From Flaccisagitta enflata (lineage: Eukaryota > Chaetognatha > Sagittoidea > Aphragmophora): a DNA stretch of 64,000 nt. The stretch is from assembly GCA_965153355.1 (NCBI GenBank), contig OZ231128.1:3658001-3722000 (forward strand). Direction: 5' to 3'. Numbering within the stretch: position 1 is the stretch's first letter; each line of letters opens with the position of its first letter. This document shows positions 11,401 to 25,838 of this stretch, in pieces. The notes under the pieces were generated by a model that saw only the letters and a program-made list of their open reading frames with translations, was not told the DNA's origin and ran no database searches. The translations under genes were made by a program, and so were the position numbers.

Positions 11401-12239
11401 TAATGTTCAGAAAATTGTTGAAACAAACAGAGGGACAAAACATGACCTTTATAGAGAGCAACTCTATTTCTTTGGAAACCCTCTCTGAAAGCGATCTACC
11501 CACCATCCCTTCCATCAGCAGTGAGGAATGGTTCAAACTAGTAAAGAATATATTGGTAAATCACTTTCAATGTTATCAATCTGCTTTTAAAAATGACCAA
11601 GGTGAAGAAGTTGAATATCTCCACTTGCCATTTCTCCTAAGGAAGACCGTGCCTCAGAATGAATGTCATCTCTACTGGCCCAAGGTAGCCCATGGTAGCG
11701 TTGTCCAAATGGCGATGGAATGTATCTTTTTTCCAATCATACCAACGGGAATGATCAGCTCGCTTGTGAACATTTTCAGATGCAAATCTTCTTCATTTTT
11801 TTGCCCGCAACAGAAACTTCCGTTGGAAGCAGTTTGCATTTGGCTGGGCGGGGCCATCATGAAAGATTCCACAGTTGAGACTGATCTGAGAATTTTGATT
11901 CAAGGCATAAACTACTCATTTCATCCTGATGATCTTGACAATGAATGCCCTCTCAACAGTGGCCCTTATGATTTTGAGAACACGCTCGTTGATTCAAAAA
12001 TCTTGGTTATGATCAGAGGCCAGAAGGAGAACAGCTCAAATATGTGGAAATGGCTAAAATTTGCCGGGTCTTCATTGGCAGAGCTAACATCAAAAAACTG
12101 GCCAGGCTGTCATTTTGAGATACACATACCTTGTCCTCTCGCAATTGGCAGCAATGAAGCACGAGAATTTGATCATGGAAGTCTTGATGGAGAATGGGAA
12201 CCAGAGTGTGAAAATTGTTGCTCTTCAGCATTTGACTAA
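2210..12239 (+). CDS. Ig-like/transmembrane receptor with intracellular LRR-Roc-COR (Roco) module
   Basis: Exons 2210-2333, 2447-3173, 5585-5682, 5776-5835 and 9205-12239 join with matching phases (1,2,1,1) into 4044 nt, 1347 residues plus stop. Residues 1-25 look like a signal peptide. Two Ig-like domains follow: Cys39-Trp60-Cys119 and Cys201-Trp217-Cys281 with the DGKYQC motif. A membrane helix lies at about 309-329 and leucine-rich repeats at about 420-530. The Roc-like GTPase has a P-loop (GRSGAGKTTF, 599-608), a G3 motif DIAGNE (651-656) and a G4-like SCTD (727-730). A COR-A-like winged-helix region is at about 819-905 and a COR-B-like region at about 1140-1318. Between them are two more hydrophobic helices (about 955-978, 1047-1070) around a Thr-rich loop with NFT, NKS and NAS sequons. 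There is no kinase domain. The weakest step is the 3.4-kb intron before exon 5, but exon 5 has no ATG before the LRRs, which argues that it is an internal exon. Family placement is from motifs read by eye. Confidence 0.8.
2447..3173 (+). CDS. Ig-Roco receptor exon 2: two Ig-like domains
   Basis: Acceptor CTGTTAG|GG and donor TTTCG|GTGAGT; phase 1 in, phase 2 out. It codes for Trp60 and Cys119 of domain 1, then a linker with about ten consecutive Asn encoded by an AAC microsatellite (2702-2740), then Cys201, Trp217 and Cys281 of domain 2. Confidence 0.85.
3213..3938. mobile_element. E-family element: GC-rich inverted ends around a 22-bp array
   Basis: GGGCAGCGGCCCCGGAGGGG at about 3278 is repeated inverted at about 3906-3929 (CCCCTCCGGGGCCGCTGCCC), each next to the ATGACCTATGATTCCA motif or its complement. 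Between them lie about 500 bp of degenerate GGCCTGATTTGGGGTCTGA units and a GGAC run. It sits in intron 2 of the Ig-Roco gene. Confidence 0.8.
4016..4655. mobile_element. E-family element, second copy
   Basis: Starts at CATGGTCAGCGGTACC, has a GGCCTGATTTCAGG array (about 4140-4560) and a GGAC run, then an end motif CCTTGTGTTCTACAGGACAT shared with the copy at 14349. Confidence 0.7.
5176..5510. repeat. (AAC)n microsatellite
   Basis: More than 300 bp of AAC with a few CGAC and GCAAC variants, 75 bp upstream of exon 3 of the Ig-Roco gene. All long Asn, Thr or Val frames here are repeat artefacts. Confidence 0.97.
5585..5682 (+). CDS. Ig-Roco receptor exon 3: juxtamembrane segment
   Basis: Acceptor CTCTCCCAG|C and donor CCCG|GTGAGT; phase 2 in, phase 1 out. 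It encodes the last strand after Cys281, with an NST sequon at residues 289-291, and the first residues of the membrane helix. Confidence 0.8.
5776..5835 (+). CDS. Ig-Roco receptor exon 4: membrane helix
   Basis: A 60-nt exon (acceptor TTTTGCAG|TT, donor TTTAG|GTGAGC; phase 1-1) encoding VALAIILLLCIFC followed by the basic stop-transfer sequence RSRLK. This is the expected N-out/C-in arrangement. Confidence 0.8.
5874..6036 (+). mobile_element. Hairpin-core element, type A
   Basis: Starts AACAAGGCCGGATACACGG and ends in the hairpin AGTCGCGTGTCCGCGACT plus TAAAAA. The 5' arm AGTCGCGGAC (near 5900) is an exact complement of GTCCGCGACT in the 3' hairpin. The core is GGAC/GACC repeats. It lies 38 bp downstream of exon 4 of the Ig-Roco gene. 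Confidence 0.85.
6092..6232 (-). mobile_element. Hairpin-core element, type A (inverted partner)
   Basis: Opposite orientation to the copy at 5874 and about 55 bp from it. It ends CGTGTATCCGGCCTTGTT on the plus strand; the first hairpin arm is lost. Confidence 0.8.
6250..6452 (+). mobile_element. Hairpin-core element, type A, divergent
   Basis: Begins AACAAGGCTGGATATACGG and ends GAGTCGCGCGTAAGCGACTTAAAA. Third copy in a 580-bp cluster inside intron 4 of the Ig-Roco gene. Confidence 0.8.
6453..7859. other. Intron sequence, no feature recognised
   Basis: AT-rich intron 4 sequence of the Ig-Roco gene. I see no coding exon, terminal repeat or tandem array in it. Confidence 0.5.
7860..8265. mobile_element. 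Foldback MITE with GGGACCCTAATAAGAG ends
   Basis: About 400 bp. The left end ACAGACGGGACCCTAATAAG is mirrored by CTTATTAGGGTCCCTTCTGT, and the complementarity extends through both arms (GGCGCCACCGTGGCGATTTT and its inverse). No target duplication is clear. Confidence 0.75.
8591..8919. mobile_element. MITE with TACCGTATTT ends
   Basis: Ends TACCGTATTTCTCC and GGGAGAAATACGGTA, with sub-terminal AGCGCC motifs. Same family as 29320-29667 and 29914-30273. Confidence 0.8.
9205..12239 (+). CDS. Ig-Roco receptor exon 5: LRR, Roc-like GTPase, COR-like region, two more membrane helices
   Basis: One 3035-nt exon after acceptor CCTACCACAG|TG (phase 1), ending at TAA 12237-12239. At least four LRR units of LxxLNLSxNxL type are followed by the P-loop and the other GTPase motifs. 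A C-terminal region ends in a Cys-rich tail (ECENCCSSAFD). The open frame extends 5' of the acceptor but has no ATG there; the first ATG in the exon is inside the LRRs. Without splicing from upstream this would lack a sensible start. Confidence 0.92.
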
Positions 12240-12257
12240 ATGATATGGTAAGTATAG

Positions 12258-12263
12258 AATAAA
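12258..12263 (+). promoter_or_regulatory. Poly(A) signal candidate for the Ig-Roco gene
   Basis: AATAAA lies 19 nt after the stop codon. A GTAAGT at 12248 could instead be a donor of a 3'UTR intron. Confidence 0.5.
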
Positions 12264-12409
12264 TAAGAGTGAATTTTTGGTTCAGAGCTGATCAATGCTC
12301 AATCCCGCAACGACGAGCCGGTTAATAAATTCAGCCATAACGGAATCTTTTTTCAAGTGTTTTGCAAATGAAGATTTCCCCCTTTTTGGGCAGCGGCCTG
12401 AGGCTTATT

Positions 12410-12995
12410 CCCAGTCCAGAGGCTCAAATCCTACGAAAAGGATCTTGAAAACGTTGATAGGTACAAATACCTAGGTGTTACTATTGTTGCTGGTAGCATG
12501 TTTTCTACTTCCCATTTGAAATCTCTTATCAGGTTTTGTTTCTTTGGCCAACATGGTAATCAATGTTCATCAGAAACCGTCGGAACCAATTCTCAGGAAG
12601 ATGCTCTACGCCACTTGCGTCCCACACTTAACATATGCATCAGATGTAATTCACTACTCTTCCGGTCAGATGCACCCTTTGAATGTAGCATTAAATGATT
12701 GTATTCGGCGAATTTTTACGTTTAATAGGTGGGAGAGCGTACGGTATTTACGCCTCTCATTTGGTTATCCATCTCTAGTTGAAATTTTTGAAAGCCGTTC
12801 GCGTAAATTTCTGAAGCAACTCTCATTGTTAGGCAATTCCACCCTAGAATACTAACAGAAGTTGCATGAGCAACGATGATTTGAATGGCACTAATGATTT
12901 TCATTATAATGTTTTCACTTTTTTTTTCCTTAAGTAGTTAGTAGAATGTTATTGTATACTTTGTCGCTCATGACGAATAAAAGATTTTATAGTCA
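12410..12995 (+). pseudogene. 5'-truncated non-LTR retrotransposon (LINE), RT C-terminus and 3' tail
   Basis: A KYLGV motif (near 12465) is followed, after frame changes, by a frame at 12544-12855 with the YATCVPHLTYASDVIHY segment. This is typical of the region after the reverse transcriptase domain of jockey/CR1-type LINEs. The 3' tail ends TGACGAATAAAAGAT; the same tail occurs at 53262-53280. The fragment is broken and has no complete domain. Confidence 0.75.
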
Positions 12996-13154
12996 TTCTA
13001 TACTAATTACTAATACCAGTGTATATGACGCGGTGCCTAGATCTGAATTGATTTTCCTAGTAGATTAGTCTTTAATCATGCAAATGAAACATAGATAGTG
13101 CTTAGGGATGATTATCTATTGGAATGCTCAAATTGAGTCCATTATAGACTGACT

Positions 13155-13420
13155 ACTCCGGGCGCGTTTCTAGTCACAGACAATCGCGTTTTGAAAGGGC
13201 CATGCCACTCGGTCGCTCGCTACGTTCGTTCTTCGCAATGCTCAATCCGCTCACTGACTCCGCACTGCAGTGCAGTGCGGTGTCCGCAGCGCTCCGCTTT
13301 GCTACGCTCCATTCACGGACTCGCTCACTCACTTGGCTCACTCCCTTGTGGGACAGATGAAATTCTTAAATATGTGTTCACGCTGTAAACGCGTTCTTCG
13401 TGAGCCTCTGGGAACAAGAA
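13155..13420. mobile_element. Partial MITE of the GGGCGTTTCTAGT family
   Basis: GGGCGCGTTTCTAGTCACAGAC and the following GTTTTGAAAGGGCCA, ACTCGGTCGC and AAATATGTGTTCACGCTGTAAACGCGTT segments match 31349-31598. The right end is lost. Confidence 0.7.
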
Positions 13421-13559
13421 TTTCACTATTCATTCCGTATTCTATTGTCAATACCTTTGTAATTCCGCAGTGACGGAATAGTGCCGCGATGCGGCATTGA
13501 CCTTTCGGATGACGGGTCCCATGGTCGAAACCTTTGCAATTACAATTGATATCCTTTTT

Positions 13560-14174
13560 TAGGTGCGCCATAGCACCCTTATAACTAGCTCTGTCTGTCG
13601 GTTGGTCGGTAACGCTCGAGTTGAAAATCTCAAAAAGAAGCAGAAATCACTGGAAATGATTCAGAAATATGCTAGGATGATTCCGAGATGCGCCATAGCA
13701 CCTCTTTGAGGCTCAGTCCGTCCGTCCATCCGTCGGTCACGCTTAAATGAAAAATCACTGAAATTTTTGAAGTCAATTGAAAAACTCATTTTGTTCATCA
13801 TTGATGATACTTGCCATTTTATTCACAAAAATAATCATCTATGGTTACGTCTGATGGAGCTGGGGATAGGTCGGATAGGTTGTATAGGTCGGATAAGTCT
13901 GGTGATAGGTCGGATAGGTGTGGGGATAGGTCTGATAGAGCGCAGGATAGGGCTGATAGAGTTCGGGATAGACCTGATAGAGCTCGGGATAGGTCTGATA
14001 GAGCTCGGGATAGGTCTGATGGAGCTCGGGATAGGTCTGATAGAGCTCGGGATAGGTCTGATAGAGCTCGGGATAGGTCTGATAGAGCTAGGGATAGGTC
14101 TGATAGAGCCAGGGATAGGTTTAAGAATTAATAACGCCCGGCGCACCGTCTTGGCCCGTGTATCCGGCCTTGTT
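13560..14174 (-). mobile_element. Hairpin-core elements with a 21-bp GGATAGGTCTGATAGAGCTC array
   Basis: A truncated copy (AGGTGCGCCATAGCACC at about 13562) is followed by a second (AGATGCGCCATAGCACC at about 13688). The second copy's interior is a tandem array at about 13860-14125, and it ends GTGTATCCGGCCTTGTT at 14174. Arginine/aspartate-rich frames through the array are artefacts. Confidence 0.75.
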
Positions 14175-14348
14175 TTCTCTAGTTTTCGCTCATGATCCCT
14201 GAAATGGACACAAATTTTGTCAAGAACGATTGGAATGAGCAAAAGTGAAACGGTGTTTCGCGTTGTTTTTTATCTCACTCATTTAAAACATAGATCAACA
14301 GGGAACTATTTATTAATTTTTTTCACATTAGACTCTTAGAATCCCTAA

Positions 14349-14715
14349 AGCAGGGCACGGGTACCGCTGACCATCCAACATGGAAAATTGACAAATTGCA
14401 AACTTCCCTTTGAATGACATGGAAAATCTACAAAAAAGCAAAGGAATGCAAGTTTTCCATTGAATTATATGGAAAATTTAAGAAAACTGAAAAAATGTAA
14501 AATTCTCATTTAATAATATGACCAATTGATAAGAAATGAAAAAATGCAAAATATCATGGAAAATTGTTACTAAGGCATCAGATCAGGACATATGGAAATT
14601 CCCCCCTGTGTCCTACAGGACGTCGGCCCTTTGGGGCCGCTGCCCTGCTCTCACTCCACTTCTTCAGCTAATCACTCCAAACAGGGCATCGGGTACCGCT
14701 GACCATGTGCGATCC
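14349..14715. mobile_element. E-family element, third copy
   Basis: Begins CAGGGCACGGGTACCGCTGACCAT, contains CCTACAGGACGTCGGCCC and GGGGCCGCTGCCCTG, and ends GGGCATCGGGTACCGCTGACCAT. The two GGTACCGCTGACCAT motifs are direct repeats. Confidence 0.7.
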
Positions 14716-15057
14716 TTGGGTGACTTGTTTAGTTATGTCGTTATAGAATATTATAATAACGTGAAAAAATCACACTAATGAACAGGCCCGCGGGCCTGAG
14801 GTCCACAATTTGGCTGTCGGGCCCACTATTTCTACTGGCTGTAGGCCCAATTTGCCCGCTCTGATTTGGCTACCTACTTTGCATTGTAGAAACGGGAAAG
14901 CCATTCCTCTTTGTTTTTTCGCAAACAAAGAAAAAAGGCTTTCGTCAAAAGGCAGAACTTTTGTGGGTTAGCACAATTGATTTGGGGCCTGAGAAGTCAG
15001 ATTTTAGATTCTACAGAACCTCGTACCCATCGGAACAGCTGCCCAAAAACCTCCCGC

Positions 15058-15254
15058 TAACGGTAATAGACCGACCGCCAACGGTGATAGACCGACCGAC
15101 GGACATAGCGGGTTAAAGAGTCGCGTGCACGCGACTATAAATTGTGTGACGCAACGCCCTGCATCTGCCTCTCCATGTGTCGCACACATTCCGCGCGTAA
15201 TTCAATACACGCAGTGACACAGTCAGGACGCAATGTTGCCCGGTCGGGCTTGAT
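15058..15254. mobile_element. Two partial hairpin-core elements, type A (+) and type C (-), end to end
   Basis: 15058-15134 ends GAGTCGCGTGCACGCGACT. 15140-15254 carries GGACGCAATGTTGCCCGGTC, which matches the outer end of the type C copies at 18396 and 60962. The pair ends about 95 bp before the Ly6-like start codon. Confidence 0.65.
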
Positions 15255-15349
15255 CCTCTGCTACATATCATTGTTTTACTCTAGAAAACGGCTGTTCTTT
15301 CCACCGATAGTCTCGTCTGCAAGATAACTCGAAGTTCAAGATTGACAGG

Positions 15350-20547
<5,198 letters not shown>

Positions 20548-20710
20548 AACCGGGAATGTTTCCAGCGACTGCCAGTCATATTTGACATTTTACGCAGTAT
20601 CTTTGAGAATTGAATGAATTGAATTTAACAACATTGGATGTTATCATTTTTTTCTCATTTCATCAATATGTTTGATTCATTATCTCTGTGTCCTGCTCTC
20701 ATTCAACTTT

Positions 20711-20990
20711 TAGTTGCTGGCAAGCAACTCTATAAGAGGCTTTGTCCATCTGTCTTTCATCCATTCATGCTGATCGAGCTAAAAAGTGCGAAAACGCGCG
20801 CATTTTTATGCTGCCGTTGTGAATGTCTTTGTTTGTATATAACATCCAATTGTGTATTTCCGTTCAAACTCCTTTCGCGAGTGCCCTACAATCGCACACG
20901 TGGCATGCCCATCCGACGGTCCGTGATGATCGAGTTGAAACGTGCGAAAACGCGCATTTTTGATGCTGCAGTTGTGATTAAAGTGAAAAG
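20711..20990 (-). mobile_element. Degenerate hairpin-core element copies
   Basis: AGTTGCTGGCAAGCAACTCTATAAGAGGC at 20711 is a type A hairpin. A second core segment (GTGATCGAGTTGAAACGTGCG, about 20925) matches 59570. Ends are unclear. Confidence 0.55.
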
Positions 20991-21001
20991 TGGCTGCTGG
21001 C

Positions 21002-21339
21002 TAGGGTGACTGAAAATATTGTCATATTTGAATCTGGTCTCCCTCGCGGGAGAAATGATACCATTTCCATCACAGATAATAGCCCTAAAATCTGGTGGCA
21101 ATCAAATGAAGTTTACTCATGGCCGCAACCCCCCTCATTTCTCATAGAAAATGTACAGGAAGGATTTTGGATTCTGTAGCTTCCTATCTTTTAAAATGGG
21201 AAAGGGGTGGGGTTGCGGCCATGAGTAAACTTTGTCTGATCATCTCCAGATTTTAGAGTTACCATCTATGATGGAAATGGTCACATTTCTCCTGCAAGGA
21301 AGACGAGATTCGGATTTGACTATATTTTAAGTCACCCTA
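21002..21339. mobile_element. hAT-like foldback MITE with 8-bp target duplication
   Basis: Ends TAGGGTGACT and AGTCACCCTA; the duplication CTGCTGGC is at 20994-21001 and 21340-21347. Internal arms pair (GGTTGCGGCCATGAGTAAAC and inverse). The target is a GGCTGCTGG satellite unit, so the duplication is supported but could partly be chance. Confidence 0.85.
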
Positions 21340-21520
21340 CTGCTGGCTCTATCCTCAAATTTTTAAAAAGTGGCTGCTGAGTGGCTGCTGGCCCAATCCC
21401 CAACTTTATAACCTGTGGCTGCTGCGTGGCTGCTGGCTTCTTTTTCTTTCAAAGTAAAAAGTGGCTGCTAGCTCTATCTTCCAATTTTTGAAAAGTGGCT
21501 GCTTAGGGAAATACGACTCT
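21340..21520. repeat. GTGGCTGCTGG satellite, short block
   Basis: Units of AAAGTGGCTGCTGAGTGGCTGCTGG with CAATCCCCAACTTTATAACC. Same satellite as 22295-24045. Confidence 0.85.
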
Positions 21521-22290
21521 AGACTCGGCAATCCACTTTTTCATTCACACCATCATTTGCTGACACACAATTTAACAACAGTTTCAACCTGCCATAATGG
21601 TTGCAACATAGAATTCCATCAATAATGATTTAAAACTATGATGCCTTCAAATCACATAAAAGAAAAGCTACTTTTACAATCATGTTTGCAGGGTTCAACT
21701 GTATAAGTCACAGTGCAAACAAAGATGAAATTTGATTTTCAGTCCTTATGAATTATTTCAAATAGTTATTCTTTTTGATATCAAAACCGCGACTTTGTTT
21801 TTTATACTTCTGATTACTATAAATGTATTTCAAAAAAGATTAACCAACAGAAATTATTAATTGTTTATAGTTTAAAGACAAAAGTTATTCAACAAAACAT
21901 GAATATTTCTTACAAAAAAGAGAACAAAGTTTCAAACAGCTGTTAGGTGAACACTGTGGGCCTTAATTGGATATGGGTTGAAAAAAATCCTTAAAGGTAT
22001 TGACTTACATCAGTAAGTACATTCTATAGTGGAGAATCTATATTGACCCATGTAAAAAAAATTTTCTTTAAAATTTTTTGCAAAAGTCACTAAAACGTTA
22101 TGAATGTTTTAAATATTTGATGTAAAACTTAAGGATCTATGTGTTTTGAATTTCTGATTCAAGATTCATATTCTTGGTGAATTTTCCAATTATTCGATAG
22201 ATCACACTACATATTTCTATCAAGAAATAAAATTTCCAGTTTCTATGCCACCATTACAAATAAAGCAACGGTTTCCTAAAATATGAAAAG
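21521..22290. other. Intergenic AT-rich sequence, nothing recognised
   Basis: No frame, tandem repeat or clear terminal repeat seen between the two satellite blocks. Confidence 0.4.
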
Positions 22291-22294
22291 TTTT

Positions 22295-24045
22295 TGTAAC
22301 CAGTGGCTGCTGAATGGCTGCTGGCTTTATTTTTATTAAAGTGGAAAGTGGATGCTGGCTTTATCTTCAATTTTTGAAAGATGGTTCTTGAGTGGCTGCT
22401 GGCACAATCCCTGATTTTTCAACCAGTGGATGCTTGGTGGCTGCTGGCTTTACTTCTATCAAAGTAAAAAGTGGCTGCTGGCTCTATTTTCCAATTTTTT
22501 GAAAAGTGGCTGCTGAGTGGCAGTTAGACCAATCCCCGATTTAATAACCAATAAATGGCTGCTGGTCCAATCCCCGTTTTTGTAACCAGTTGCTGCTGGG
22601 TGGCTGCTGGCTTTATTTCATTAAAGTAAAAAGTGTCTGCTGGCTCTATCCTCAAATTTTTAAAAAGTGGCTGCTGAGTGGCTGCTGGCCCAATCCCCAA
22701 CTTTATAACCAGTGGCTGCTGCGTGGCTGCTAGCTTCTTTTTCTTTCAAAGTAAAAAGTGGCTGCTAGCTCTATCCTCCAATTTTTGAAAAGTGGCTGCT
22801 GAGTGGCTGCTGGCCCAATCCCCGACTTAATAACCAGTGGCTGTGGAGTGGCTGCTGGTCCGATCCCCGTTTTTGTAACCAGTGGCTGCTGGATAGCTGC
22901 TGGCTTTATTTCCATGAAAGTAAAAAGTGGCTGCTGGCTCTATCTTCAAATTTTTAAAAAGTGGCTGCTGAGTGGCTGCTGGCCCAATCCCCAACTTTAT
23001 AACCAGTGGTTGCTGAGTGGCTGCTGGTCTTATCCCCGTTTTTGTAACCAGTGGCTGCTTGGTGGCTGCTGGCTTTATTTCTATCAAAGTAAAAATTGGC
23101 TGCTGAGTGGCTGTTGGCCCAATCCCCAATTCAATAACCAATGGCTGCTGAGTGGCTGCTGGTCCAATCCCCGTTTTTAGTCGCGTGCTACGCGACTCTA
23201 CACCCCGCTTTGTCTGTCTGTCGATTGGTTGGTTGGTCCCCATTTTACTTTTTTATGTTTTTGCGGTCTTTAGCCTCACTGCACTTGCCTAAATGCTTCA
23301 GTATCTCAAATACTGTCCCTGCCAACCCGCAAGTAACTAAGGTAGCCGTGTATCCGGCCTTGTTGTAACCAGTGGCTGCTGGGTGGCTGCTGGCTTTATT
23401 TCATTAAAGTAAAAAGTGGCTGCTGGCTCTATCCTCAAATTCTTAAAAAGTGGCTGCTGAGTGGCTGCTGGCCCAATCCCCAACTTTATAACCAGTGGCT
23501 GCTGAGTGGCTGCTGGCTTCTTTTTCTTTCAAAGTAAAAAGTGGCTGCAGGCTCTATCCTCCAATTTTTGAAAAGTGGCTGCTGAGTGGCTGCTGGTCCA
23601 ATCCCCGCTTTTGTAACCAGTGGCTGCTGGGTGGCCGCTGGCTTTATTTCCATAAAAGTAAAATGTGGCTGCTGGCTCTATCTTCAAATTTTTAAAAAGT
23701 GGCTGCTGGCTCTATCTTCAAATTTTAAAAAAATGGCTGCTGAGTGGCTGCTGGCCCAATCCCTGATTTTATAACCAGTGGCTGCTGAATGGCTGCTGGC
23801 TCTATCCCAAGGATTATAAAAAGTGGCTGTTGGCCCTATACTAAACATTTGAATAGTGGCTGCTGAGTGGCTGCTGGCCAAATCCTCAATTTCATAACAA
23901 TTGGCTGCTTGACGACTCCTTGTGGCTGCTGGACCTATCCCAGAGTCAAAGAAAAGGGTGGCTGCTGGAGTGGCTGCTGACGCTATCCCCGTTTTTCTGA
24001 TTCAGCATGTAAAAAGTGGCTGCTGGGACGAGTGGCTGCTGAACC
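22295..24045. repeat. GTGGCTGCTGG satellite array with higher-order period
   Basis: A 1.7-kb array alternates AGTGGCTGCTGAGTGGCTGC with spacers (CCAATCCCCGTTTTTGTAACC, TTTATTTCTATCAAAGTAAA, TCTATCTTCAAATTTTTAAA), giving a higher-order unit of about 250-300 bp. It is interrupted by the element at 23179-23362. Trp/Leu-rich frames are artefacts. Confidence 0.9.
23179..23362 (-). mobile_element. Hairpin-core element, type A, inserted in the satellite
   Basis: Empty satellite units read CCCCGTTTTTGTAACC. Here CCCCGTTTTT is followed by AGTCGCG and the far side reads GGCCTTG-TTGTAACC. This defines the element as AGTCGCG...GGCCTTG with a TT (AA) repeated at the junction. Confidence 0.9.
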
Positions 24046-24105
24046 TCACATACCAGGAACAAACGCGTTTTTCATCTTCGCTAGAAACACGCCCTTACTA
24101 CTCAC

Positions 24106-24318
24106 CTGCAGACGGCGTATTGGGTTTGATCGACGACTCCTTCGAGAGATTGATAAGACAAATATGTAAATGAGTTGTAAAGAATTCTTTGTTGATGTCG
24201 TCGACAAAATCGATCACCGCGAGTGTCACAGTTGACGGACAAAAGGCAGAAAGAGGAAATGAAGAGGAAGAGGAGGAGGAGGAAGGAGAGGGTGAAACAG
24301 GCGCAGATGACTGGTTGA
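24106..24318 (-). CDS. Orphan exon candidate (71 codons, phase 1-1)
   Basis: On the minus strand, acceptor TTTTTTCTAG|TC (24319-24328) and donor GCAG|GTGAGT (24099-24105) bound a 213-nt open segment. One frame gives a Ser-rich stretch followed by TVTLAVIDFVDDINKEFFTT. Splice sites and composition look coding, but no partner exon, start or stop was found and no family was recognised. A MITE end (CACGCCC) lies about 12 bp past the donor. It could be a chance open frame. Confidence 0.3.
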
Positions 24319-24378
24319 CTAGAAAAAACAGTGGTTTGAGGACTACGTTGTACGAAGATTGATGTAATGATATTATTT

Positions 24379-24533
24379 AGTTGCGTGCTACGCGACTCTA
24401 GAACTTGCCGTGTCGGTAGGTCGGTAGGTCGGTAGGTCGGTAGGTAAGAAATATGGTTAAATTGCGAGCGGTTTTCGCATTGCGGCTCCTGCCCAACCGT
24501 CCGCGACTGTATTGCCGTGTATCCGGCCTTGTT
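24379..24533 (-). mobile_element. Hairpin-core element, type A (first of tandem pair)
   Basis: AGTTGCGTGCTACGCGACT hairpin, GGTAGGTCGGTAGG core, GTCCGCGACT arm and CGTGTATCCGGCCTTGTT end. Confidence 0.85.
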
Positions 24534-24687
24534 AGTTGTGTGCTGCGGGACTGTATACCCCGCTTTGTCCATCCGTCGGTCGGTTGGTTGGCTCCCTTTT
24601 TACTTTTTCAGTGTTTTTGCTCCTGTCCACATGCGCTAGTGATCTTTTCTATTGATAGACTGAGGAAGCCGTGTATCCGGCCTTGTT
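24534..24687 (-). mobile_element. Hairpin-core element, type A (second of tandem pair)
   Basis: Starts directly at the end of the previous copy (GGCCTTGTT|AGTTGTGTGC), with a GTCGGTCGGTTGG core and the same CGTGTATCCGGCCTTGTT end. Confidence 0.85.
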
Positions 24688-24956
24688 TCTTTTAGTGTAA
24701 TTATTAAAAAAAAAGAGGCTACCCAAGTCGCGTGTCAGCTGGGCAGGGGCAAAGATAAAAAGGCTGCCGTGTGTTTGGTTTTACTCTGGGATTAACGTAG
24801 TCCACAAACCGATGAGACTTCATCTCGAAGCTTATCATTTCAAAGCTTAAATTATATCAAAGCTTGTCATTGTGGTTGCAACGGATTCACGAAAAGTAAA
24901 ACGCCGAGAGGCCATTCAAGGGGCAGAAAAAGAGATGCCTAAAGTTGCAAACGTGA

Positions 24957-25140
<184 letters not shown>

Positions 25141-25197
25141 GGTCGTATTTCTTGTTTCATGTGTTGGCAACAAGGGAAATCGGCTGCCTTAAACATT

Positions 25198-25535
25198 AAC
25201 ACGGCCAACGCCTTTTAGTCGGGACGTAAATAACTTAGGATGACATAAATTGACCCTAAATGACTCAAAATGACTTAAAATGACCTAAAACAACTTGAAA
25301 TGATGTAAACTTGAAATGGTATAAATGACTTGAATCACCTAATTGACATAAGTGACTCAATATGACTTAATGTGACTTAAGATGACTTAGAATGACTCCG
25401 AATGACATAGAATGACTCAAAATGACTTACGATGACTAGAAATATCCTATAATAAAAAAGTAAAGTGTGATGGCCGGACAGATGGACTGACTGACGGACG
25501 AAGCGGGTTGTAGAGTCGCTTGCACGCGACTAAAG
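25198..25535 (+). mobile_element. Hairpin-core element, type D, complete
   Basis: AACACGGCCAACGCC, an array of AAAATGACTT units, a GGACGGACGA core, and the hairpin AGTCGCTTGCACGCGACT plus TAAAG. Confidence 0.8.
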
Positions 25536-25637
25536 ATTTATTACGTATTGACGTACAGAATAACAGTCAGAATAACAGACAATGAGGGCTACGGTTCCAA
25601 CAAAATACAACCGGCAAGTACCTCATCAGGAGTACAA

Positions 25638-25639
<2 letters not shown>

Positions 25640-25673
<34 letters not shown>

Positions 25674-25716
25674 CATGATGATCATGATGATCATAATGAA
25701 ATTGATGATGATGGAC

Positions 25717-25785
<69 letters not shown>

Positions 25786-25838
25786 CGATGATGATGATGA
25801 GATGATGACGATGATGATAGTGATGATGATGATGATTT
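25640..25838. repeat. (GAT)n microsatellite
   Basis: Two long GATGAT runs separated by GATCAT and AATGAAATT sequence. Confidence 0.97.

Noticed and set aside
13767-14195. Repeat proteins with GDRSDRARD or IGLIELG units
   Set aside because: They arise from the 21-bp array inside a hairpin-core element, where the period is a multiple of three and all frames stay open.
22730-24045. Trp/Leu- and Ala-rich repeat proteins in the GGCTGCTGG region
   Set aside because: Satellite translation. Frames break at every indel between units, and there is no start or splice context.
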